A stretch of DNA of 64,000 nucleotides. Origin: Theristus sp. LFF4_11. Lineage: Eukaryota; Nematoda; Chromadorea; Monhysterida; Xyalidae. The notes beneath the pieces were generated by a model that ran no database searches, was not told the DNA's origin, and was given only the letters and a program-made list of their open reading frames with translations. Shown here one piece after another: positions 1 through 12,160 of this stretch. The stretch is taken from the NCBI GenBank assembly GCA_030248135.1, contig JASANC010005303.1:1-64000 (forward strand), read 5' to 3'. Positions within the stretch are counted from its first letter, which is position 1, and each line of letters begins with the position of its first letter. Both the position numbers and the translations under genes were made by a program.

Positions 1-3000
1 TTAAGATAGGCTTTTTCACAATACCGACCCTCTTTAGGCACAATTTCAAAAAAGTTTTCAAATTCAGTCAAATTTGAGACCAATCGAACCGCCTTGATGC
101 CCTGAGTTCGAAAATCATATTTTTATCTTAATCCAAGCTTTCTTTATGCTTCAAAATTGGGAAAAACCTAATTTTCGACCCCCTTGTAGTAAAACTGCTC
201 TAGCTCGCTTCTGCTTGAAGCTATTAACAAAAATCAAACACCAATCAATTCCACTTGTGTTTGCGCACATTTTTCGCTGTTATACTATAGGTTGAAAATG
301 TTTTTTCATGCTTTGTATTTTTAAAAAACTGCAGAGGTTGGTGGTTTTTCACGTTTTTCGGTACTTTAGAAACGTTTGTGGGGTATAGTTTCTAGGTAAT
401 TCTGAAAGATCTGCGAAAAATGTATATACATGTAAAATTTCAGCTTCATAAAGCGTCGCCGGGACTCACACGATACAAAACAAAATGGCTTGTCGCATGC
501 GTTTTTGGTCAATATGCCGCATGCAGGGTGTTTCCTCCCACCCCCAAATTTTTTGGGGCCACCTCAGGTGCTGCAACCGTGACTAAAGATGGGTTTACAG
601 GTACGCTGAGTTCAAAAATCTTATTTAGAATTTTGCCCGACGTTTCTACTGTGCCCTAAACGCGTATGCCATGGGGATCAGGAGGGAAATTTCCTTAAAA
701 ATTAAATTTAAATAAAAAGCGCGTCACAAGACACCTGAAATCCTGTTACAATTACAAATCAAGGTCGCTGAGTCTGCATATAATGTTTATTTTGCTATAC
801 GGATTACTCCGCACCCTAAAAACGGCCTCTATGGGGACGGAAAGGGAAAAAACTGGAAAAAATCGGAAACTAATCAAAAAACATATGAAAACTGTGCCGT
901 AAATACAAACCGAGGTTGCTGAGTCTGAATATGATGTTTATTTTGTTATACGGATTACTCCGCACCCTAAAAGCAGCTTCTATGGGGACAGAAAAGGAAA
1001 AAAATTAAAAAAATCGGAAACTAGTCAAGAAATATATGAAAACTGTGCCGTAAATGCAAATCGAGGTTGCTGAGTCTGAATATGATGTTTATATTGCTAT
1101 ACGGATTACTCCGCACCCTAAAAGCAGCTTCTATGGGGACAGAAGGGGAAAAAATTAAAAAATCGGAAACTAGTCAAAAAAATCTGGAAACTATGCCGTA
1201 AATACAAATTGAGGTCGCTGAGTCCGAATATAATGTTTATTTTGCTATACGGATTACTACACACCCTAAAAACAGTTTTTATAGGGACGAAAAGGGAGAA
1301 ATCCGGAGAAAATCGAAAACTAGTCAAAAAATCTGAAAACTGTGCCATAAATAAAAATCAAGGTCGCTCAGTCCGAATATAATGCTTATTTGGCCATACG
1401 GATTACCCCGCACCCTAAAAACGGTCTCTATAGGGACGAAAACGGAGAAATCTGGAAAAAATCGGAAACTAGTCAAAAAATCTGAAAACTGTGCCATAAA
1501 TAGAAATCAAGGTCGCTCAGTCCGAATATGCTGTTCATTTTGCCATGCGGATTGCTCCGCACCCTAAAAATAGTTTTTACAGGGATGAAAATGAAGAAAA
1601 TTGAAAAAATCCGGAAACTAGCCAAAAAAATCTGAATCGATGTCGCTGAGTCCGAATATGATGTATATTTTGCTATACGGATTCTTTTGACTAGTTTCCG
1701 ATTTTCTTCAGATTTCTCGCTTTTCGTCCCTATAGAAGCTGTTTTTAGGGTGCGTAGTAAACCGTAAGGCAAAATAAAAACATCATATTCAAACTCAGCG
1801 ATCTCGGTTTGTGTTTGTGGCATAGTTTTCAGATTTTTTAACTAGTTTCGATTATTTTTTAATTTTTCCCTTTTCGTCCCAATAGAGGCCGTTTTTAGGG
1901 TGCGAAATAATTCATATGGCAAAATAAACATTATATTCGAACTCAGCGACTTCGGTTTGTATTTACGGCACAGTTTCAAATTTTTTTGACTAGTTTCCGA
2001 TTTTTTTAATTTTTTTTCCTTTTCTGTCCCCATAGAAGCTGCTTTTAGGGTGCGGAGTAATCCGTATAACAAAATAAACATCATATTCAGACTCAGCAAC
2101 CTCGGTTTGTATTTACGGCACAGTTTTCATATATTTTTTGATTAGTTTCCGATTTTTTCCAGTTTTTTCCCTTTCCGTCCCCATAGAGGCCGTTTTTAGG
2201 GTGCGGAGTAATCCGTATAGCAAAATAAACATTATATGCAGACTCAGCGACCTTGATTTGTAATTGTAACAGGATTTCAGGTGTCTTGTGACGCGCTTTT
2301 TATTTAAATTTAATTTTTAAGGAAATTTCCCTCCTGATCCCCATGGCATACGCGTTTAGGGCACAGTAGAAACGTCGGGCAAAATTCTAAATAAGATTTT
2401 TGAACTCAGCGTACCCGAAAACCCATCTTTAGTCACGGTTGCAGCACCTGAGGTGGCCCCAAAAAATTTGGGGGTGGGAGGAAACACCCTGCATGCGGCA
2501 TATTGACCAAAAACGCATGCGACAAGCCATTTTGTTTTGTATCGTGTGAGTCCCGGCGACGCTTTATGAAGCTGAAATTTTACATGTATATACATTTTTC
2601 GCAGATCTTTCAGAATTACCTAGAAACTATACCCCACAAACGTTTCTAAAGTACCAAAAAACGTAAAAAACCACCAACCTCTGCAGTTTTTTAAAAATAC
2701 AAAGCATGAAAAAACATTTTCAACCTATAGTATAACAGCGAAAAATGTGCGCAAACACAAGGGGAATTGATTGGTGTTTGATTTTTGTTAATAGCTTCAA
2801 GCAGAAGCGAGCTAGAGCAGTTTTACTACAAGGGGGTCGAAAATTAGGTTTTTCCCAATTTTGAAGCATAAAGAAAGCTTGGATTAAGATAAAAATATGA
2901 TTTTCGAACTCAGGGCATCAAGGCGGTTCGATTGGTCTTAAATTTGACTGAATTTGAAAACTTTTTTGAAATTGTGCCTAGAGGTGTGGAGGCCGGGTCG

Positions 3001-3024
3001 GTCGACTCAAAAAGCCTATCTTAA
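1..3024. mobile_element. Foldback (long inverted repeat) transposon, non-autonomous
   Basis: The two halves are near-exact reverse complements around a centre near 1675. The left end reads TTAAGATAGGCTTTTTCAC and the right end ends in GCCTATCTTAA. Each arm has a unique outer ~690 bp and an inner run of ~150 bp tandem subunits. No transposase is visible. A related truncated copy lies at 58905-60633. Both ends carry TTAA, the target of piggyBac-like elements, but because TTAA is part of the palindrome and the window begins there, a target duplication cannot be shown. The last ~35 bp of the right end differ from the other ends, so this terminus has mutated. Confidence 0.85.
690..2330. repeat. 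~150 bp tandem subrepeats inside the foldback arms
   Basis: A unit containing CGGATTACTCCGCACCCTAA recurs near 800, 950, 1100, 1250, 1400 and 1550 in plus orientation. It recurs near 1742, 1891, 2041 and 2191 in reverse orientation. Subunits diverge by several percent, with the outermost best conserved between arms. Unequal subunit number in the arms suggests amplification or loss by recombination. Confidence 0.85.
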
Positions 3025-6000
3025 AGCGCGCTGTACTACTGGTGCATCCAGGGCGTCATCACCATGCACTCGTGTCTGCCCGGCTTGTACTTTGACGTCA
3101 CTGCGCGACAGTGCACACATCGGCATCTGGTCGCTGCTTGTGGCCCTGTCGCTCGTGCCACCACAACACCAACGACCACGACGGAGCGTGTTCCCGGTTG
3201 GCTTTTGTCTTTTGTGGCATTAGTATTGAGCCAATATTTCAGCTATCGTACGTGTGTTGGCCTATTTAGCAGCCGGTTGATATTTGCTGTGTGGCATTTT
3301 GAAGTTGGGTGCCGTGAGAAGCCAGAGTGGATAGTTGGGAACCTTTGCGATGCAATGCAGTTACAAGTTGTAAATGTTTCTCTAAACGTAATTGCAAACG
3401 TTCCATGTTGTAGTTCTCCACGAATGTTTCACTCCGGTATCTCATTGCGCACTGGTTGCACTTTTTATCAATCAGCGGAAGAGAACAACACAGCACAGAA
3501 TGCAAAACAGCCAATCAGCGTTCCAGTTATGAATTCTAAAACTTAACAGTTTACGATTACAGTTTGTCCAAACGAACGTCCAAGACCGATCCAACCGACT
3601 GACTGCGTTCGGTGGTACGTACAGTGCATCAATGGCGTTGATGACGTGCGCCGATGTGAAAACGATCTGTTCTTTGATCCGGTTGCTTTGACGTGCACAG
3701 ATCGAGAAAACATCGATGTTTGCACACCGCAAGGTTGAACTACTACTGTTTCTAATTGAAGTTGAGTTAAACAGACTCCCAAAATTAAAAAAAAACGACT
3801 TTGCTCGCATCTGTGTTTCAGTGCAATGCGGCCCAGACGAGCGCTTCTGGCAGTGTGGCCCCACCGACGAGTGCGAGCGCTCGTGTGCGCACCCCACCGG
3901 CCCGCCTGGCCGTCTGTGCACTGCCGAAGTGTGCCGATCGGGCTGTTTCTGCGAATTCCCGCTAATTCGTCGCAATTTGGGTGGACCGTGTGTGCGACTG
4001 ACTGAGTGCCGTATGTTTTTTGGGCATTTAGCTATCTGAGTATTTTCGAAAAATCCATGGAAACCGAGCGGCTTTTTCTATTTTTCAGTCGGAACGCCAA
4101 TATTAGGCAATCAGCTGATTGGCTGCACTTGAATTGGGCCCACTGATTGGTGCGACCAGCGAGAAGAAGCGAAAAAAACAGCCTGTTATATTCAAATTGT
4201 TACAATATGCAGACTGCACGATTGACTGTCGGTGCTTTTTCATTACAGCTGGTGTGACGACTACGACCGTTGGAAACATCGATATTACAACAATAACCGA
4301 ACCGCAGCTGAACCCAGGCAGGTTTTCAAAAAAAAACGTTTGGCTGGAAATGCTGTTCGAATGTGCATGTTAGCATTTGTGCATTCGTTCATTTGTAGTT
4401 TGTCCAAACGAGCGTCCAAGGGCGATCCAACCGACTGAGTGTGTTCGGTGGTACGTACAATGCATCAATGGTGTTGATGACGTGCGCCGATGCGAAAGTG
4501 ATCTGTTTTTCAATCCGGTGACAATGACGTGCGAAGCGAGAGAAAGCATTGACGTCTGCACACCACAAGGTTGCCGTGTTTGGAATTTGACGCAGAAGAC
4601 AGAAAACATAAATCAAAACTTTTTGCATATCCTTTTTTTCGGTAATGATGGTGTTCGCTGACAGATGAGATGTTTTGTTGACTAACAGTCATAAACCGTG
4701 CTTTTTGGAAAAACAAAGCAAGTACATCTGATTGACGTGACTGCATTGTTGTTCAGTGCATTTTGCTTCAGAGTGCGGTACCAACGAGCGCTTCTGGCAG
4801 TGTGGCCCCATCGAGCAGTGTGAGCGTTCGTGTGCGCACCCTACCGGCCCGCCCGCACCGCAGTGCAACGAGGACGTCTGCCGCTCGGGCTGCTTCTGTG
4901 AATTCCCGCTGATTCGCAGCCGTCCTGGTGGAGCGTGTGTCCAACCAACGGATTGCCGTGTGTATTTGTACTATTGAGACTTGCTAATATCAGTTAGAAA
5001 TACCACCGTCCGTTCTATTTGATTGCAGAGAATAACCCGACTGTTACAACAACAACAGTGGCAACAACAACAACACGACGGCCATCCACGACCACGACTG
5101 CAGTACAAACAAACAGAAGTAAATTTAGATTTACAACGAATTTTTATGACGGAGCGTATTTTTTAAACTTTCAGCGCAAATTGAGCGCAGTACATCTGAA
5201 AATTTTACACGGTCAGTTGATTGGTCGATGCACGCAGCTGGCCTGCTGACGCTGCATCCTTTTTCTTGGGAATAGAATTATTGAAGACAGAATTTGATCG
5301 AAAGAGCAGTTTCTCCTTTCTCACAAATTCTCAAGCTGAACAAATTTTGAACTGCCAAAATCTTTCAGATTCCATATTTTGCACAAAACAGGCAGCTCAG
5401 AAACACTTTTTATTAGGTTTTTTTTATGTAATAAGCAGCATTTCAGTTTGCGCAAGCGATGGCGCGAGGCCAATTGAGCCGATCCAGTGCGTTCGCTGGT
5501 ACATTGAGTGTGTCGGCGGCGAGGCGGTCGTGCGGCGATGTCAGGGCCGGCTGTTCTTCAATCCCACTGAGCGCACTTGCGAACCTCGAGAAAACATTGA
5601 CATCTGTGCACCGACCACGCCAGGTTGCTTTTCAAGTCACCTTGCTCACTAAAAAAAATATGTTTACACAAAAAGGCTGTTTTGAACCATGCGACAATGT
5701 CCACACAATTCAATGATGCCTGATAGCCTGCCTGTCTGTCGAAAATCGAACACGAGCAAATCCCACCCCCAGAGCGACTGCCCAAAACGTAGACTTGCAG
5801 AATGTGCGAACGAGTTGCCTCGTTTGATCGACCAGTGTCTCCGTTGGTACGTGCAGTGTGTCGACGGCGTGGACGAGGTGAGGCGCTGCGACGGCGATCT
5901 GTTCTTTGATCCGATCACACTGACGTGCGATCAGAGAGACAACATTGCAACCTGCCATCCTGTTGACGGTCAGTCGCTATTTTTTAACAATTTTACTTCA

Positions 6001-9000
6001 GCGGATTTTACTTACTGGGGCCGCAGCGGAAGCCTAGCGAAGCGATTTGTTTGTTAATTTTATTGGTTCTGTAGACTCAGTGCGTTTACAAACACGGGGA
6101 TGAAATCAGTTTCATGCTTGATGCTGCAATTCAAAGTTCTCGCACTGACGCTGCGTAGTTTCTCAAGGACATGGGTCACTTTAGCAATTTTGAATGGAAT
6201 CCTGATTTTTAGAAGTGATTTCTTGTCAATACCTGCATTGAGTCGCAGAACTAGAAAATTTTGAATGGAATCCTGATTTTTAAAAGTGATTTCCTGTCAA
6301 TGCCTGCATTGAGTCGCAGAACTAGAAAAAAACAATAATTGTGGTTGCTTTCTGCAGTGATGTGCGGCGAGAACGAAGTGTTCGAACAGTGTGGCTCGTC
6401 TTGTCCGGACCGCTGCGACAATTTGCACGACAGCAACCGCGTGTGCACGGCGCAGTGCGTCACCGGCTGCTTCTGTCGCGACGGCTACGTGCGCAACGAC
6501 CGTCAACAGTGTGTGCGACCGATTGACTGCAGTAAGACGGCGTTGGTGGTGCAGTAGCTCAATAGAAAGTGGACGTTTTTGTTGAAACAACTGTTCTCAG
6601 TGAGCACAGCACTTGTTCACGCGCTGTGTCTCCGCTCAGCGCTTTCACGCAGTCACGTTTTCGTTGCACGTAGGCAACATCTGTCGTGACGGCCGTGCGA
6701 ACGGCATGTACGGCGCGGTGACGTGCAGCAACGAGTACATCGAGTGCGTCGACGGGCAGCTGATGCCGCGCATGTGCGTGCACGGGCACTTCTTTGACGC
6801 CGTCGAACAGCGCTGTCGGCCGGGCTGCGAGATCGCCAGCTGCGCGCTGCCCTGCGATCGATGTCAGTTTCGCGCGGATGGAACCAAGTTTACGGTCAGT
6901 GGAACATGGATGGCGGTGAATCTGGAGTTTTTTTGATCAAACGCGCATGTGCGACAACATTGTGGGACGTGGTGAGACGTGGTGAGACGTGGTGGGACGT
7001 GCTGGGACGTGGTGAAGTTGCAGCCATCGTGCGCCATCGTATTGCCACTACGGAGAAGTGCGCCAATGCACCGCATCGCAGCACGTTCACCACATTACTG
7101 CACATTATCGCACGCTCTTGGGGCAGATATGGGAAACAGTCCATTGGTAAAAATCACACTCAGCATCAGCAGTATGTGTACGCTTTGGTTGTGCGACTCA
7201 ATGCGCGCGGCACAGAGAGGTACACAGGCAGTTTGATGCGTGACGCGGGAATTCAAAGTTGGTGAAGTGACCCGTCTCTGAGATACGGTCAGTCGCTAGG
7301 GCCATTTTGAATTGCTGCATCAAACATTAAACTGATCGCTTTTCGACGTCTGCAAATGCATTGAGTCGCAGAACCAAAAGAAGCACTGCCAAAAACACAT
7401 TCAATGCGACAAACGGAACTTTTCAATGTTTGCTCAGATTCGGACCTGCTATCGCATGTACACGGAGTGCGTGAACGGACGTGAGGAGACGCGGTACTGC
7501 GACGAAGGAGAAGTGTTTGATGAAGAGCAGGGCTGTGACGTCAGAGAATGGGTCGAGCAGTGCGTTATAACGCCGACCACGCGGGCACGTTGCGAGGCCA
7601 TGCCAGATGGCTACAGCTACAAGGTGCGCTTGAACGTTGTGCTAATGGTTGACATACTCTGAAGTAATTTTTAAAACGCTTGTCGGATGCTTTCCGGTGC
7701 CACGGAACGAACGGATTGCAGTAGAAAGCTTAGTGGATTTTGACTGACTCATAACGCTGCTAGCAAAACTGATTGTTTTTGTTGCGGCACTATTTTCATG
7801 GTGACAACTCACCGATGAACACAAACAGTGTAGCAGCTTGCGAAGCGTTTTGCGGATGCGAGGCGACAGAGAGCGCCTGTCGGTATCGCAATGAGCTCGT
7901 GATCGAAATGGGCTCATGGCGCTCACCTTGACTCGCCTTGTAATGCCGGTTGTATCTGCACAAACACAATGCGCCCACTCAGCGCTCATGTCCACCATCT
8001 TTTTATTTCACCTCCAACAAACCACCATTTCGTGGCGACAGACCGCCCCGTGCAGCGAGACATACGGCGTCTGTGTGAACGAACGAGAGGAGACACGCCA
8101 CTGCCTTGATGGGCAAGTGTTCGATGAGCGAAACGGCTGCGACATTCGCGAGTGGGTCGACGACTGCGCCGTCACTCCAAGCCCCATGCCCGGGCCGTGT
8201 CACGAGAAACCGGATGGATTCAGTTTTGAGGTACGCAGTTCTCAGATTCAGTATTCAGTAGATGTGTAACTGAGGAAAGTGACGCAGCAGATTCCTTAGC
8301 CACTTGTTCAGCTACGCTGTACCAGCGCTCAACTTATTGCTGCGGTTTACTCAGTGTGCGCACAATTAGCTGTACTCCTGAGCAATCAGTTAATGGGACC
8401 AATCAAGTTCGTGCAAGTTCAAGTTTTTTCCCCTGTTTCCAGATAGCGAGATGCAACGAGCGCTACGCGGTCTGTGTCGCCGGCGAACGAGAAGTGCGCT
8501 ACTGCTCCGATGGTCTCGTGTTTGACAGCCAAGTGGGCTGTGTCGCACGTCCACAATGCCACCAACAACCACCGTGTCACAATCGGCCAGATGGCTTCAG
8601 TTTTGAAGTAGGACACATTTCTCTATCCTCTAATCATCTGTATTCTGAACTTCTTATGGGTATTGCATGTGATGGAGCCTGCTGTGGACTCAGAATACTT
8701 TGCAGTTGTTTTCTGCGTTAAATGTGTTTAACGTGGTTTGTTTCATTGTTAACCCAGATTGAAACGTGCAGTGCGCGATACAAAGTTTGCATCGGCGGCA
8801 GCTTGGACGTGCGTTACTGCTCAGAGGGGCACGTGTTCGACAGCAGGCTCGGTTGTGTGCCGCGGGCACAGTGTCAACAGCAAGGCTCACCCTGCGATGG
8901 CAAACCGGAAGGTTTCAGTTTCGAGGTCAGCTCGTGCGCGAATATTTGAAAGAAACTATATGGAAACAACGGGGCTACTAAAACGGCTGCTAAAGCGTTT

Positions 9001-10541
9001 CAGTAGCCTTGATAGAAACCGTTTTGGTAGCCGTGTTTTTGCCTTCTGGCTGCATTTACTACATCGATACTACATTGAACCAATGCATTTTTGAAACACC
9101 CAGAAGTTCTGAAAATGCTCAAAGTAATTTTACTCAGATCACGCCGTGCAGCGAACGATACAAAGTTTGTGCTGGTGGCAGCCTGCACGTGCGACACTGC
9201 ACTGATGGGCGAGTGTTTGCGAGTGGCACTGGCTGTGTGCGAACACTGCACTTGCCAGCCTGTGCACCTGCACATATTTGTCAGGAGGGTGCGTGACACA
9301 ACATTTTTCAAACCAAAAAATGTCAGAGACACCTAACGTTTTCGATGGCAACTGAAAAAGCAATTTTATTTTAGCAGCATTTTCAAATGTTTTTGATTGT
9401 TGTGTGAAAATCTCTTCTGCAGGCGACCAACGGTCTCACGGTGTCTGCCAAACGACCTTTGACGTTTGCATCAACGGTGCATGGACGGTGCACACCTGTA
9501 CAATCAGCAGTGTGTACAGCAGTGAGCTCGCACGATGTGTGGTCGATGGCAGCTGTTTCACTAGAGCACCAACGACCATTCCAACTGAGACACCACCACC
9601 ACCACCACCACCACCACCACCACCACCACCACCACCACCACCACCACCACCACCACCACCACCACCACCACCGCAGCAGTGCGTCGATGGTACAACACTA
9701 GAAATGTTGCTATTATAAACAAAAAAAATGCGGCTTGATTGATTCTGATTGCATGAGGCCAAGCGTTTCGTGTCAGTGCTGTTTCGTGCGCATCCGGCGT
9801 GCTTTGCAGGCGACATCGTGGCCGTCAGCAGCGGCGAGTGCACCCGCGAGTACTTGCAGTGCCGCTCGCGTGTCTTCGTGCGCCAGCAGTGTGCCACCGG
9901 GCACGTGTTCTCAGCGTCGTTGCGTTCGTGCGTGCCGGCCAGCGCTGTCGCTTGTGACGCCACAACCACTGCTGTACCAAACAGATGCGTCGGACGTGAG
10001 TAGAACGTCGACTGCTGGCACACTGGCACACAGGAGACCACCTGGATTGTTCGCTGAATGCTGATTGGCAGTTGACCAGCCAAAACATGTCTCGTCTCGT
10101 GATAGTTTCGCCTGTCTGTCTCCTCTGGCGGAACAGCTTGTCCCGTGCCAACTATGTAACAACTATTTGGCAACAACAAAATGACAACAAAATAAAACAA
10201 AATTTTGAAAACTCATCAACCCGGCCGACCGAGGCCACGGCTTCCGAAGTGTCAACCGTTTGGCGTTTATGTACGCTCTCCAGGTTGCACATTTTGCAGA
10301 AGTGGATCAGATGAGAGCAGCGGTGTCCGAGTGCAGTAACAGCTACATCGTCTGCGTGAATGGTCGCGAACAACTGCGCCACTGCAACACGAATCGCTTC
10401 TTCCACCCCGACAAACGCAAGTGCCAACGGCGTAGTCGTATTCCGAGTAGGTTCTTTCTTTGTTTTTCAACTTTTCTTTTTAAAAACGTCTTAAACTGAA
10501 ACGTTTCAATGTTTTTTGTAGCTTGCCGCAATGGAACCTAA
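3025..10541 (+). CDS. Secreted multi-domain chitin-binding protein (14 CBM14 + 3 TIL domains), 5' partial
   Basis: Spliced model, 20 exons: 3025-3196, 3563-3733, 3822-4010, 4249-4317, 4399-4569, 4757-4957, 5029-5118, 5447-5623, 5801-5968, 6358-6531, 6674-6894, 7438-7623, 8042-8230, 8443-8607, 8758-8925, 9138-9288, 9423-9689, 9810-9995, 10300-10446, 10522-10541. All junctions keep frame, giving 1093 residues ending in CRNGT. CBM14 (peritrophin-A) motifs such as CVRWYVQCINGVDDVRRC repeat 14 times. TIL (trypsin-inhibitor-like) cysteine-rich domains, for example ERFWQCGPTDECERSC, lie at 3822, 4757 and 6358. Thr-rich linkers separate early modules, and a long proline run precedes the last two domains. 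CBM14 proteins bind chitin in cuticle, eggshell or gut linings, and TIL domains often inhibit proteases. The start and signal peptide are not in the window. The first domain lacks its N-terminal part because the foldback element abuts it, with an in-frame TAA at 3022. Confidence 0.92.
4249..4317 (+). other. Thr-rich linker exon with probable GC-AG donor
   Basis: The exon encodes a short linker (GVTTTTVGNIDITTITEPQ) between TIL 1 and CBM14 3. The only in-frame 5' splice site is CAG|GCAGGT, a GC donor with good consensus otherwise. The nearby GT donor at 4322 would break the frame. Skipping the exon also keeps frame, because its flanking introns are both phase 1, so it could be a cassette exon. 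Confidence 0.55.
6062..6330. mobile_element. MITE of the TTCTGCGACTCA family with a 72 bp internal duplication
   Basis: It lies in the intron before TIL 3. It starts near TGGTTCTGTAGACTCAGTGCG and ends at GCATTGAGTCGCAGAAC, which are inverted. The 3' end is duplicated in tandem (6186-6257 and 6258-6330, period 72). Related pieces occur at 7247-7378, 14525-14610, 30015-30135 and 45678-45858. Confidence 0.6.
6965..7018 (+). repeat. Short 10 bp tandem repeat (GTGGTGAGAC-like)
   Basis: Four to five imperfect copies of GACGTGGTGA lie in an intron of the chitin-binding gene. No function is apparent. Confidence 0.6.
7247..7378. mobile_element. Partial MITE, TTCTGCGACTCA family
   Basis: The 3' half runs from GAATTCAAAGTTGGTGAAG to CATTGAGTCGCAGAACC and resembles the element at 45678-45858. 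It lies in the intron between exons ending at 6894 and starting at 7438. Confidence 0.5.
9590..9674 (+). repeat. (CCA)n microsatellite encoding a proline run
   Basis: About 27 consecutive CCA triplets lie in frame between CBM14 domains 12 and 13 of the chitin-binding protein. They encode an extended polyproline linker, probably rigid and length-variable between individuals. Confidence 0.9.
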
Positions 10542-10584
10542 GTTCGGAATGAGTCGCAGAACGAAGTGATTAACAACTATTAAC

Positions 10585-10590
10585 AATAAA
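10585..10590 (+). terminator. Poly(A) signal AATAAA of the chitin-binding gene
   Basis: AATAAA lies 44 bp after the stop codon at 10541. The following 10.6-11.2 kb shows no gene. Confidence 0.65.
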
Positions 10591-11208
10591 ATTTTATGTG
10601 AAACTGTGATAGAAAAAAACGTTCATGCCATAACATACAATCGATACCGGTATGTATGCGAAATCAATAGGATTCGTTTGAAACATTTTGTGACCCATGA
10701 TCGGTAGAAAGTAAAACCCAATCTTTTGTTGACTGTTGCGTTGGCAGTCTTGATTGTCATTACAAATGAACAGGAAATGAGATTATAAAATGCAGAACAA
10801 TAATGGAGCTTGTCCAGGGCACCATTTTTCACTGACTGTCAGATTCTAACATTTTTTTCTGTGATTCACTGATTACTGATGATTTGATGATCATCATCCA
10901 CACTGGTATTTCCTCCTCGATATCGTCTTTATCGTGAGTTTCGTTAACACCACCTTTTTTAAAACCACCGTAACACAATCAACTCGACGACTTTTCAAAT
11001 CGCACCTGCTGATAGCTAGGCTCACTGAGAATGTCCACTGAATATTTTACTGAACAATAAGTTTCTCAGTGAAATGCCCAGTGTTGCAGGATGGTACACG
11101 ATAAGCAGTATATATTTTCGACTGAAACTTTTGTTATCTGACTGTATCTGACCGTGTAAATCTAAAGAGAACTGCTGAAAAGTGTCCGACCTTCAGCGTT
11201 CACTGAGC

Positions 11209-11568
11209 ATGATCAACCAACGCCTTGACTGGTACGACTACCTTGGCACGCTGTGTGCGTTCATCTCCTTCTTCGTCATGCTCTATCTGTTCACATCAAT
11301 TTGGTCCATCGGTGCTCTCATTCGAAACACTGGCGATCCTATTCTCGTTCGTGACTTTTTTTACGTTTTTACAATTCACTGAAAAACAACTACTCGAGAG
11401 ATTGATTCCTTGCAACTTGAACGAAACTTCCTTTCGCTTGCCTGTCCGTTGCAGGCTCCATTTCCATGGTGTGTTTGCTGGCGTCGCACGGTCACGTTCT
11501 GCCATTACAAAAAGACTAAACGGAGCCAAACGGGTGGCTCCGAAAAATCCATCATCCAAAGTGAATGA
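11209..11568 (+). CDS. Small single-pass membrane protein, 83 aa, function unknown
   Basis: Two exons, 11209-11346 and 11455-11568, join in frame (46 + 37 residues). The first exon has a strong hydrophobic helix, about residues 14-38 (core FISFFVMLYLFTSIWSIGAL). The second encodes a basic, cysteine-containing tail (WRRTVTFCHYKKTKR) and ends at TGA. The start is chosen because a splice acceptor (CTTCAG) ends 12 bp upstream, as in other genes here. The donor (CTC|GTTCGT) is weak, and other readings of the second exon are possible. I do not recognise the family. It may be a small integral membrane protein of the endomembrane system. Confidence 0.4.
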
Positions 11569-11744
11569 AACTGATTCAGTGAACAAGAAATTAGCTTGAC
11601 GTCTTGGGTCTTGTTTATTTCTGTCTGTGTCTGCTTGTGATTGAATTGAGGGCCATTTAATTATGTGAGTACTTCAGACTGCTAAATAAGTGAACAAATT
11701 CTGCTTGACCCGCAATTGTGTGCAACACAACAACAACGAGCTAT

Positions 11745-11750
11745 TTTATT
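11745..11750 (-). terminator. Candidate poly(A) signal of the ZNF608/609-like gene
   Basis: The minus strand reads AATAAA about 410 bp after the stop codon at 12161. The stretch 11751-12160 would then be 3' UTR. No other gene is visible in it. Confidence 0.45.
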
Positions 11751-12160
11751 GGAGCAAATTTTCGAAGTATATTCGAACATGATAGTGTGTAAAAACCCCT
11801 ATCAGTACACGCGTCTTACATAAAACCGTAGAATGTGATATATAAAACAGAAAAACCCTACATCTAAAAGTTTGAATTGAAATGCAACGAAGTGTATACA
11901 AACATGAACAACGTCAAAACACCGAAAGAGCAAAAGTTGCTATTTACAAAAAATGTGTGGACATACATGTAATATCACGGGCTGGACACGGACACAATCA
12001 ACAGACGTAATATAACATCTGAACTACATGAAAAAAAACAATTGTGTCAAGAAAATCGTCGATAAAGACGCGGGAAGGGCAGTTTCGTGCGAAAAACTTG
12101 ATAATCAAAGAGCAAGTAGTGTTTCAAAAACATCTGTTAAATCCAAGAAAAAATCAAGTT

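Noticed and set aside
9441..9701. Poly-His protein from the (CAC) frame
   Set aside because: The spliced frame before and after the repeat, with CBM14 cysteines, reads it as proline.
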